Of a stretch of 64,000 nucleotides of DNA, positions 45,601 through 53,010 are shown piece after piece (position 1 is the first letter of the stretch; each line of letters begins with the position of its first letter). Under the pieces are notes generated by a model. It was not told the origin of the DNA and did not search any database. It was given only the letters and a program-made list of their open reading frames with translations. Source of the stretch: Protonemura montana (Eukaryota; Arthropoda; Insecta; Plecoptera; Nemouridae). The stretch is taken from positions 32,460,242 through 32,524,241 of the forward strand of contig OX387602.1 in the NCBI GenBank assembly GCA_947568835.1, given 5' to 3'. Made by a program: the position numbers and the translations under genes.

Positions 45601-47833
45601 GGTCAGGCAAGGTTAGACAAGGTCAGGAAAGGTCAGGCAAGGTCAGACAAGGTCAGGCAAGGTCAGGAAAGGTCAGGCAAGGTTATACAAGGTCAGGCAA
45701 GTTCATGCAAGGTCAGACAAGGCTTTGTTAGGTTGGCTACACTCCTAAGACTTGAGAAAGATGTTTTATTAAAGTCTGACTTACCTGTTGCTGGCTTCAC
45801 GATGTCATCCCGAATATTCCCGTAAACAAACGAGTAGACGGCCTTGAACCCGAGTCCGGTTCCTCCATTAGCGTAGAACCGGACGACGATCGAGGGACCT
45901 GTAGCGAGTATGACAGGAGGTCGGAAAACACCGCCCCCTGTAACCTCGAGACGTTGACCGTTCCAGTCGTAGAATTCAATGATTGACAGTGTTGCCAGCT
46001 GGAAGTCTCTGAAGATGAGACGGACGCGGCAAGAGACGCTCGACTCTGCTGGGCAGGTGACGACATACTCGACGCCCAAGTCACGTGGGTAGGGCGCCGG
46101 GAAGAAGGGTGACGTCAGGACGCCGCCGCCGCCGCCGCCGCCGCCTCCACGGTGCCCGTTGACGGGTTTGCCTGGAGGCGCTGAACTCGGTGTTGAGCCG
46201 TTTAACAGTTGGCGATTACCTGTTGATTGGGCAAAGAGAGGCGTTAACACCTGCAGGTGCATTCAGCCCATGAGAGACTTATTTTTTTTAAAGTTCAAAT
46301 TGGCGTTTTTACCAACTTACGATTTATGTGTATGGAAAAATCACCAATTTGTTCGGGATTTTATTTCAGAAAATATATAATACGTTAGTTTTTTAGTTAC
46401 TGACCCTGATTATTTTATTTAGATGCATTTAGGAAGCTTGAACTTGGTAATTGTTATAATTTTGTGTGGTTCTTTTGTTATTGGAAAATTGTCAGGACTG
46501 CTCTTACCCTTGATAAAGTAACAGGTACAAGTTACGAAACGTTGGGAAATTCAGTTGTTCTTCACTTAGCATTGAAAACCCAGTTGAAATAGTTTTTGTT
46601 GATTACTTTAAGTCCTGGTCTGTCAGATTGTTTTGCTATCAATGCTTGTTGAATCTTCACTCACGTTCAGACGAGTACTCGAGTGTGAACGCGTGCTGAT
46701 GCACCTCACTGAAGAGAAGAACGATGGACAGGGTTCGAGTCTGCGATCGGTAAGAAGGTGCGTCATCAGTCGTCCCACATATTGCCACGCCCCCATTGGG
46801 CGGTTCCGACAACCAGACGTAATCACAACGACAAGCTTCATCCACGGCCAGTGCGGTACCACCACAGCGATAGGCGAGATCCACGTGACGAAACAGCACC
46901 AACAGCACACAGGAGGGACACGTGACCTGCCACAGATCGGGGTCAAGTAGCTTAATTGGTTAGAGCAACACCCGCGACAGGTGGAGATCGGGGTCCAAGT
47001 AGCTCAATTGGTTAGAGCAACACCCGCGACAGGTGGAGATCGGGGTCCAAGTAGCTCAATTGGTTAGAGCAACACCCGCCACAGGTGGAGATCGGGGTCC
47101 AAGTAGCTCAATTGGTTAGAGCAACACCCGCGACAGGTGGAGATCGGGGTCCAAGTAGCTCAATTGGTTAGAGCAACACCCGCGACAGGTGGAGATCGGG
47201 GTCAAAGTAGCTCAATTGGTTAGAGCAACACCCGCGACAGGTGGAGATCGGGGTCCAAGTAGCTCAATTGGTTAGAGCAACACCCGCGACAGGTGGAGAT
47301 CGGGGTCCAAGTAGCTCAATTGGTTAGAGCAACACCCGCGACAGGTGGAGATCGGGGTCCAAGTAGCTCAATTGGTTAGAGCAACACCCACGACAGGTGG
47401 AGATCGGGGTCCAAGTAGCTCAATTGGTTAGAGCAACACCCGCGACAGGTGGAGATCGGGGTCCAAGTAGCTCAATTGGTTAGAGCAACACCCGCGACAG
47501 GTGGAGATCGGGGTCCAAGTAGCTCAATTGTTTAGAGCAACACCCGCGATAGGTGGAGATCGGTGTCCAAGTAGCTCAATTAGTTAGAGCAACACCCGCG
47601 ACAGGTGGTTATGGTGTTGTTACCAGCTCTAGACTGCATCGGTCGTGGGACGCGTTGGACGGAGCTCGGTGTCGTGGCATGACGTCACGCGCCGTCAACA
47701 CTCCGCTGTCACCCAGCTCCAGGTAGAGGCGTCGTCCGTTGTGCATGCCACACAAAGCGTCGCGACGCTCAGCGTCGGCGCTCAAGCGTCGCGACGCCAA
47801 CGTCATAAGCAAGACGCAAGCAACACGCCACAT
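32969..47833 (-). CDS. Three-CUB / LDLa transmembrane receptor-like protein (complete)
   Basis: Exons in transcript order: 47833-47624, 46926-46665, 46219-45785, 38305-38163, 37391-37166, 36409-36290, 34854-34744, 34356-34059, 33653-32969; 2490 nt, 829 aa, all phases agree. Signal peptide 1-19 ([19 protein letters not shown]). CUB domains at about 26-155, 191-292 and 303-424, one LDLa at 426-464 ([25 protein letters not shown]) and a membrane helix at about 466-481 ([16 protein letters not shown]). The cytoplasmic tail of about 345 aa has PPTY (517-520), PPGY (523-526) and PPPY (582-585), the class of motif bound by NEDD4-type WW domains. Domain order recalls Drosophila Culd or LRP3/LRP12-type endocytic receptors; orthology is inferred, not shown. 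An acceptor (cttctcag) 2 nt before the ATG implies a 5' UTR intron. Confidence 0.88.
33070..33250 (-). repeat. 21-bp coding repeat (MGHEAHD)
   Basis: About six 21-bp units (plus strand catgtcatgtgcctcatgtc) plus two MGDGTRD variants. In frame within the last exon of the CUB gene. Met-Gly-His-Glu-Ala-His-Asp units place His and acidic residues regularly and could bind divalent metals. Confidence 0.88.
33830..33995 (+). repeat. 45-bp tandem repeat
   Basis: Nearly four units of gtgacgggcacttgatatgg + aatgacctgatagtgaaggttttga in intron 8 of the CUB gene, about 60 nt from the donor of exon 8. Confidence 0.93.
34059..34356 (-). CDS. CUB gene, exon 8 (PPxY tail)
   Basis: Acceptor tttccatcag, donor GCCAG|gtagag. 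Pro-rich tail with [17 protein letters not shown], a seven-Arg run and [11 protein letters not shown]. The TAG just past the exon is avoided by splicing at CAG|gtagag, which gives the exact phase required by the last exon. Confidence 0.85.
34397..34742 (+). repeat. Interstitial telomere-like array (CCTAA)n
   Basis: About 65 pentamers of AACCT with ACCAA and CTCACC variants, i.e. TTAGG on the gene strand. It begins 4 nt after the donor of exon 7. Flanked on both sides by exons of one gene, so it is not a chromosome end. Confidence 0.95.
34744..34854 (-). CDS. CUB gene, exon 7 (transmembrane helix)
   Basis: Acceptor cattctag, donor CTGG|gtgagg. Encodes [20 protein letters not shown] then a Gln/Arg-rich amphipathic stretch ([17 protein letters not shown]). 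Phase 1 both sides. The CCTAA array begins 4 nt into the following intron. Confidence 0.85.
35131..35392. mobile_element. Half copy of the 423-bp MITE
   Basis: Matches the inner part and right arm of 12082-12504 (acgacagtggctccacttaa, gatggccgccaaatgac inverse, tgcactcaacg end). Left arm missing. Intron 6 of the CUB gene. Confidence 0.8.
35500..35605 (+). repeat. tRNA-like SINE fragment with (CAA)n tail
   Basis: cccttggttcgagtcccgaa is a B-box/T-arm match and is followed shortly by (caa)n. Probably a different tRNA-derived SINE from the 52-mer family. Confidence 0.5.
35645..35868 (+). mobile_element. TIR element A, copy in CUB intron 6
   Basis: About 220 bp matching 25075-25300 closely, left TIR missing, right TIR intact (agttgaaatagtttttgtt). 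Confidence 0.8.
35888..36286 (+). repeat. 17-bp array ggtgggaactattggag
   Basis: About 23 nearly perfect units; only a few carry ggatggtgg. It starts within 4 nt of the donor of the LDLa exon, whose intron reads gtcagttcccaccctccaat. Confidence 0.97.
36290..36409 (-). CDS. CUB gene, exon 6 (LDLa)
   Basis: Acceptor cttttttctttag, donor CGAG|gtcagt. A complete LDLa repeat with all six cysteines and the DxxSDE calcium cage ([10 protein letters not shown]). Confidence 0.94.
36695..37165 (+). repeat. 15-bp array gaggcgttgctaagc
   Basis: About 31 units with cg/gg variants, in CUB intron 5. Degenerate units run through the donor into the last bases of exon 5. Confidence 0.95.
37166..37391 (-). CDS. 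CUB gene, exon 5 (CUB3 second half)
   Basis: Acceptor gtccggtag, donor GCAG|gtttgg. Encodes [16 protein letters not shown] through [16 protein letters not shown] and [10 protein letters not shown], the closing strand of the CUB. The last ~30 nt of the exon read as degenerate units of the 15-mer array that follows the donor. Confidence 0.87.
37495..38160 (-). repeat. 10-mer array aaggtcagac, gene-sense block
   Basis: About 66 units; on the minus (gene) strand they read aaggtcagac/aaggtcaggc. The array starts at the donor of exon 4 (CAAG|gtaaggctaggtcag). Confidence 0.95.
38163..38305 (-). CDS. CUB gene, exon 4 (CUB3 first half)
   Basis: Acceptor ctcggtgcag, donor CTCAAG|gtaagg. Encodes [18 protein letters not shown] and [20 protein letters not shown]. 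Flanked by opposed arrays of the AAGGTCA 10-mer. Confidence 0.9.
38360..45724 (+). repeat. Mixed AAGGTCA 10-mer / TTAGG 5-mer array, 7.4 kb
   Basis: Alternating blocks of decamers (caaggtcaga, caaggtcatg, caaggtcagg) and pentamers (ggtta with taagg, tgagg, tttgg, tacgg variants). About 3.28 kb is duplicated in tandem (for example 40357-40968 recurs at 43641-44252). A pure TTAGG run of about 430 bp is at 41966-42394. The array makes up nearly all of CUB intron 3 and lies in opposite orientation to the block at 37495-38160. Confidence 0.96.
45785..46219 (-). CDS. CUB gene, exon 3 (CUB2)
   Basis: Acceptor caatcaacag, donor AACAG|gtaagt. Low-complexity lead-in with a nine-Gly run encoded by (CCG)n on the plus strand, then a full [66 protein letters not shown]. 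Confidence 0.92.
46380..46603 (+). mobile_element. TIR element A, copy in CUB intron 2
   Basis: Near-identical to 25075-25300 and 35645-35868; preceded by ttcgggattttatttcagaa, also present at 25050. Confidence 0.8.
46665..46926 (-). CDS. CUB gene, exon 2 (CUB1 end)
   Basis: Acceptor tgtggcag; [35 protein letters not shown] and a typical CUB ending FTLEYSSE. Donor GAAC|gtgagt, phase 1. Confidence 0.88.
46948..47608 (+). repeat. 52-bp tRNA-like array, copy 1
   Basis: About 12.5 units of gtagctcaattggttagagc + aacacccgcgacaggtggagatcggggtccaa. The first part is a tRNA D-arm/A-box; the unit stops inside what would be the B box, so a unit is not a complete tRNA. It fills intron 1 of the CUB gene, antisense to the gene, and ends about 15 nt from the donor. 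Confidence 0.9.
47624..47833 (-). CDS. CUB gene, exon 1 (signal peptide, CUB1 start)
   Basis: ATG then [19 protein letters not shown] and [20 protein letters not shown] to CSLEL; donor CTG|gtaaca, phase 0. The CpG-rich part contains an imperfect palindrome around gcgtcgcgacgc. Confidence 0.85.
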
Positions 47834-48034
47834 CCCTGAGAAGCAGGTAAAGCCTCAAGGTTACAGATTCAAGGTTAGGTTTGTAGGGAAGTTGTATAAA
47901 ATCGCTTGCTGCGATGATGAGTCTATGTCACTTCTAAGTTTCAAGATTTGATGGCTTTATTAAATTAACTTAATAGCAGTTCAATGACTAAATAAGCGTT
48001 GAAAATCGATGAAAAATTGTGCTTAGCTACGCAC

Positions 48035-48195
48035 TGTGCCGGCACGTAGCCTACTCCTGTCGAAGACCAAGGGGACCACCAGCTTAACGTCCCTTCCGAA
48101 GGACGGTACAACGCGAACAACAGGATTCCTTCACAAATCCATGCTGTCGAGAGGTTGATAAGCAAGGCAAGTGAAGTTGCTGTACTAACTTTCAT
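48035..48195 (-). mobile_element. SINE body (5S-headed family), inverted copy
   Basis: Minus-strand match to 24305-24460 (cggaagggacgttaagctgg, tgtcgagaggttgataagca). Joined directly to the inverted 5S-like array that follows, repeating the arrangement at 23745-24500. Confidence 0.8.
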
Positions 48196-49190
48196 CCCTC
48201 CAACCTCTCTCCTGAACAGAACTGGTCATGTGTATGATGGTCACCTATCCAATACCTGACCCAGCGCAGTGTTGCTTAACTTTCATCCCTCCAACCTCTC
48301 TCCCGAACAGAACTGGTCATGTGTATGATAGTCACCCATCCAATACCTGACCCAGCGCAGTGTTGCTTAACTTTCATCCCTCCAACCTCTCTCCCGAACA
48401 GAACTGGTCATGTGTATGATGGTCACCCATCCAATACCTGACTCAGCGCAGTGTTGCTTAACTTTCATCCCTCCAACCTCTCTCCTGAACAGAACTGGTC
48501 ATTTGTATGATGGTCACTCATCCAATACCTGACTCAGCGCAGTGTTGCTTAACTTTCATCCCTCCAACCTCTCTCCCGAACAGAACTGGTCATGTGTATG
48601 ATGGTCACCCATCCAATACCTGACCCAGCGCAGTGTTGCTTAACTTTCATCCCTCCAACCTCTCTCCTGAACAGAACTGGTCATGTGTATGATGGTCATC
48701 CATCTAATACCTGACCCAGCGCAGTGTTGCTTAACTTTCATCCCTCCAACCTCTCTCCTGAACAGAACTGGTCATGTGTATGATGGTCACTCATCCAATA
48801 CCTGACTCAGCGCAGTGTTGCTTAACTTTCATCCCTCCAACCTCTCTCCTGAACAGAACTGGTCATGTGTATGATGGTCACCCATCCAATACCTGACCCA
48901 GCGCAGTGTTGCTTAACTTTCATCCCTCCAACCTCTCTCCCGAACAGAACTGGTCATGTGTATGATGGTCACCCATCCAATACCTGACCCAGCGCAGTGT
49001 TGCTTAACTTTCATCCCTCCAACCTCTCTCCTGAACAGAACTGGTCATGTGTATGATGGTCACCCATCCAATACCTGACCCAGCGCAGTGTTGCTTAACT
49101 TTCATCCCTCCAACCTCTCTCCCGAACAGAACTGGTCATGTGTATGATGGTCACCCATCCAATACCTGACCCAGCGCAGTGTTACTCACC
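48190..49190 (-). repeat. 91-bp 5S-rRNA-like array, copy 3
   Basis: About 11 units, minus orientation, in the spacer upstream of the CUB gene. Units differ at a few positions (cccgaacag/cctgaacag; gacccag/gactcag). Confidence 0.85.
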
Positions 49191-49835
49191 TGAATTTAGC
49201 AGCCATCCCATGACGGTGACTGGGACTGTGTCACGGCTTGCTGGAAGCAGATAGAACCCCTCCCCCTACCACCCATCACGTGACTTCTAATTAAATCAAA
49301 GAATTAGGTGACTGGTGGGTTGCATCATACGGCTTCGTATGATGGTAGGTATTATGTGTTCTTCTTAATTCTTTGAAAATCATTCCTTTTTTTGAAAATA
49401 TGGCGCTATTTTTACTCTGGGTCACTGCGTTGTGGAAATTTGGTTTGTTCCAAGTTGGCCAAGATGACAAAAGACGGTAGAGATCGAAGGATTGCCTTCA
49501 TAAACCTTCTGTCGAGAGATAAATTCATTGGACATGTGTCAAATCTACACTAAACATTGCGAGAAACAGAATATAAGTTTCTGTTTAGATTTAGTTTTGT
49601 TGAGCTTGTAACCGATCAGCAGTTTGGATTTCCTTTCATTATCCGTTAATCCTGATGGGAAATATTTGTACTCATATTAATATGCAAATAATGCGTAGCT
49701 ATCTTTTTGCCGCGGCATGTATACTAGAACCTAGACGTTGTTTGTCCAGCGTTGATCTGGGTAGCATATTTACACGCTAAATTCCCTATCAGGAATGGTA
49801 ATGGAAGGGTAATTTCAGTCTGCAAATTACCATGG
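49191..49835. other. Intergenic sequence
   Basis: Between the 5S-like array and the hAT element. No gene or structured repeat recognised. Confidence 0.45.
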
Positions 49836-49843
49836 CATAAAAG

Positions 49844-50953
49844 CAGTGATGTATTGGTCAATGCACGCGGGTGTACGCAGTCCACCCACTATTAATTTTA
49901 TTTTTGGCCGTACCCCCACTTTAAACTTTTGAGGGAACGCAGGTGAACGCACGGGAAAGCAGTATTAAATTATGATTATTCGAAATATCCTGCACTTCTT
50001 TATTTTCAAGGCGAAAATATCCCAGTTTAGGGTTTCATTCCTAATAATCCACTTACTTAAAAATAAACCTACCAAGAATGTCACTGTTTGCGAACGTACT
50101 TAGAGTAGGTAGACTGGAATTATGTCGGCGTCGCGACTTGCAACAAAGGGGTTAGTTAGAACCATATTACTGTTATCACGTAGGGAAGTCGGTAGCCGCT
50201 TTCGCGGCGTCGCACGGCGGTGCAAGCTCTCAGAAGCAAGCCCGCTTCAAATAATAAGAATTCGCAGGAAAGACAAAAATACAAACAGTAACCAAAATGC
50301 CACATACGAGCCACACTGGACGAGTTTGTTTAATTCAAGATGCAGAAGAGGAAGCAAGTGGATTTGCATTCCCTTTGGGGCCTTGCTCCTCCTAAAAAAC
50401 CAAAATTTGGTTTGGGAGAAGTTGAAGACACCACCAACGTCGCATCACGCAGCAGCAAGGAGCTTAATGAAAAAGAGTCATTGTGGAAACTGATATAATC
50501 TCCTCAACGCGAAAGTACGCGCGTATCTATGGGTAGTTTCAACAAAAATTAAAACCAGTATCCGATTAAAATGATTGACTTTCTTTTACCAAATTCCCGA
50601 ATCCCCACCAAATTTAAAGACTGCAAGTTGCAACAATGTGGGAAGGTGTAGACATGAGAGGGCGGCATTAATTTAATTTTCTCAAAATCATTACGTAATT
50701 AAAAATGCAGTTCTGACCATGTCATTCCAAGCCCAATTTCATCGTAAACTCGTAGATTGACTCCAAAAGAAACCTTAGAATAAAAATTCACTTGGAGCTG
50801 CGCCCGAAGCCCCCTATTTTCCACTCTTTCGGTGCATTCGCCTTGGGTCTCCTCCTCCCCCCCCCCCCCCCCCCCCACCCACTCCGCCCGCCGACACAAA
50901 AAAATGGGTCATTTTTGCGTACCCCCACTAAAAATTTTACGAATACATCACTG
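49844..50953 (+). mobile_element. hAT-type transposon, internally decayed
   Basis: Ends are inverted (cagtgatgtattggt ... inverse of cagtgatgtattcgt) with gtaccccc motifs close inside both ends. Flanked by a perfect 8-bp direct duplication, CATAAAAG, at 49836-49843 and 50954-50961. An 8-bp duplication and a CAGTG-type end are hAT features. At 1110 bp it is too short for a full transposase. Confidence 0.85.
50340..50498 (+). pseudogene. Remnant N terminus of hAT transposase
   Basis: 52-codon frame inside the hAT element starting MQKRKQVDLHSLWGLAPPKK. A basic KRKQ followed by a short hydrophobic patch and PPKKPK is the usual opening of ZMYM/hAT-type transposases. It ends at TAA without the zinc finger or catalytic domain. 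Confidence 0.45.
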
Positions 50954-50961
50954 CATAAAAG

Positions 50962-52309
50962 TTGTAATTACTGTTCTTCTTTCAGGACTATGTTCTGGGA
51001 AGTGTCCCGAAATATTCTGCAAAACTAGTTACTATTTTAGGGTAGCCCAGAGGCTGACCTTGACCCTAAAAGGTCAATACCTGCTTGATAATTTAGTCTT
51101 TCAATTTCGGTGTTAGGTTCTTAAGAAAATGGCGATCACGCAATCAGATATCGAATGCGATTAATATATTTACAGCATCATGGTATGAATAAAAAATATA
51201 TGGTATGTGATTTTGCAGATCTACTTTAATCAATAAATATACGCATCATTGGGCAATGCATCATTTAAATCAATGGAGCAATGTTTTTTGTAGATGCAAG
51301 TATATGTGCAGGAAAAACGTCGAATGCACGGTCTTTGTCTCTGCCCGTGGTGCTGGCTTGTCTTCGATTGACAGTGAAGTAAGCGTGATTGTCTCAAGTA
51401 CTTGTAGGTAGGTACAATCGGTTTTACTGTACTAAAGTCGAGTTTATAAGAACGTAACTTAATTGTGCACTTGATTTATTAGCTCTTACATACGCAATGC
51501 GCGACTGGTTGTGTATTTGCCCATAATATGGCAATCATTGCTTCAATTGCAAATCTAACCTAGGAAATCAGAAACTGTGCATGGTATGCCATGTGTGCCA
51601 GTGGACAAGCCGGTTTATTGTGCTAACAAATTCATCTCAAGCACGTCACATGCTATTTGTTTACTTGGAATAATTGCATATATTTGTCAAGATATCAGTA
51701 CATCTTCTCTGGCTTAGTGATAGGTTTTTACTTTCACATAAAAATTTGCCAAATCGCTTTCGATGCACCCGCTGTATTTTTGTAACATGTCGGCATCAGT
51801 TAATTATGGTATTTCTCCTACTTATTGTCTTCGACATGCTTAGCAAAGTAAAGCCGTCAAATATATAGGCTATATCTTCCCAAGTCTTGTTTGAGTGGAT
51901 TGATAATTTGCCCAACAGTGAAGTACCTAGTAACTTCATTGGCATTAAATTTCACGAAGGTTTTTACCTGATCTACCGATACTCATATCTAGATACCTTT
52001 AAAGCAGACCAGGATCCCAGTTCTGCAACTTTTTTCCAGTAGAAAGGAATAAATGACATGGAACATGCATTTTTCCAATCCAAACAATGGAACAAACAAA
52101 GAATTTCTCATTTTATTTTACCGAAAAAAAAATTTCAAAATTGAGGGCCAGTAGTTTGATTCTTTAACTTATTGCCAGCGAAGTAAGATGATATGTCACA
52201 GGGCAACTTTGGCCTTCTCTTTGTGAATATTGTGACGATGTCAGATGAGTTGTCTGACTTAACTGATGACGACTGTCCCATTGAAAGCAATTACTGACAT
52301 CGATTGCTT
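50962..52309. other. Intergenic AT-rich sequence
   Basis: About 1.3 kb with no recognised gene, tandem array or transposon ends. Confidence 0.45.
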
Positions 52310-52600
52310 GGCAGTTTTAATAATAATAATAATGGTTTTATTAGCAACTCAGGATTACACACAATAAGTGAATTGCACCGTCCGGTTGCTACTGTACAGT
52401 TTTACAATTTTTACAATTTTACAATGTTTGGCAAGTTCATTGAATGACAGGCTGTTCCATAGCCTGGTTCCTCTGCCAAGCAGTGACTGGCGTCCTATGT
52501 TTGTACTATAGAACTTCAAAAATGGTTTTTGTCCATTATCACCGTGAACCACCGCCTTACATATTTTGCCAGGTCCTGCCAGGCGTAGAGTCCACACACC
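52310..52600 (-). mobile_element. 3' end of a non-LTR retrotransposon
   Basis: Minus-strand frame with YSTNIGRQSLLGRGTRLWNS, the usual C-terminal end of Jockey/CR1-type reverse transcriptases, running to a stop and then an (ATT)n tail at 52318-52335. 5'-truncated as is typical; no RT core present. Confidence 0.75.
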
Positions 52601-52788
52601 GCCTTGCGGATGTAGCGTAGACCGACTCTGGAGCGGCCCACTTCAAGTCTCTGACCAGCTTCATTATGTTTATGACAGGACACTTCTTCTTATCCCACCA
52701 AGTTCATTCAATAATTTTGATAGAATCAGCCTCGAAGTAATGAGCAATCCAACAGGTAGTTGAATCGCAAGGTGCCCGAGACAGCGGC

Positions 52789-53010
52789 ATGGCACAGAAG
52801 CTACAATCACAGAGCATGGATGCCCTGATGGCGTCACTTAACTTGGCCGTGCGAGATGAGCTCCGCCCGCCGGAGTCTTACCGAGACCAGGTCCTGGCAG
52901 CTTTCAAAACTCTACGCAAGAAGGAGGAGCAACCGTTTCAAAGCAAGACAAACTGGCCGGGATCTAAGAACTCTGAGACCGCTGCTAGTCGCAGGTGGCA
53001 CGCGAATAAA
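52789..53010 (+). CDS. SMYD4: SMYD4 exon 1
   Basis: ATG then MAQKLQSQSMDALMASLNLA to RRWHANK; donor AATAAA|gtaaga, phase 0. Supported by composition and phase more than by homology. Confidence 0.72.

Noticed and set aside
38360..45724. True telomere or chromosome end
   Set aside because: Exons of one gene lie on both sides in consistent phase, so the TTAGG here is interstitial.
37488..45731. Many [14 protein letters not shown] frames
   Set aside because: Translations of the AAGGTCA 10-mer array; 10-bp units cycle through all frames.
46948..47608. Cluster of functional tRNA genes
   Set aside because: Each 52-bp unit has an A-box half but lacks a complete B box and acceptor stem.
46665..47833. 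Apparent frameshift between CUB exons 1 and 2
   Set aside because: Rechecking the sequence (tgtccctcct, not tgtcctcct) gave matching phase; the frame is intact.
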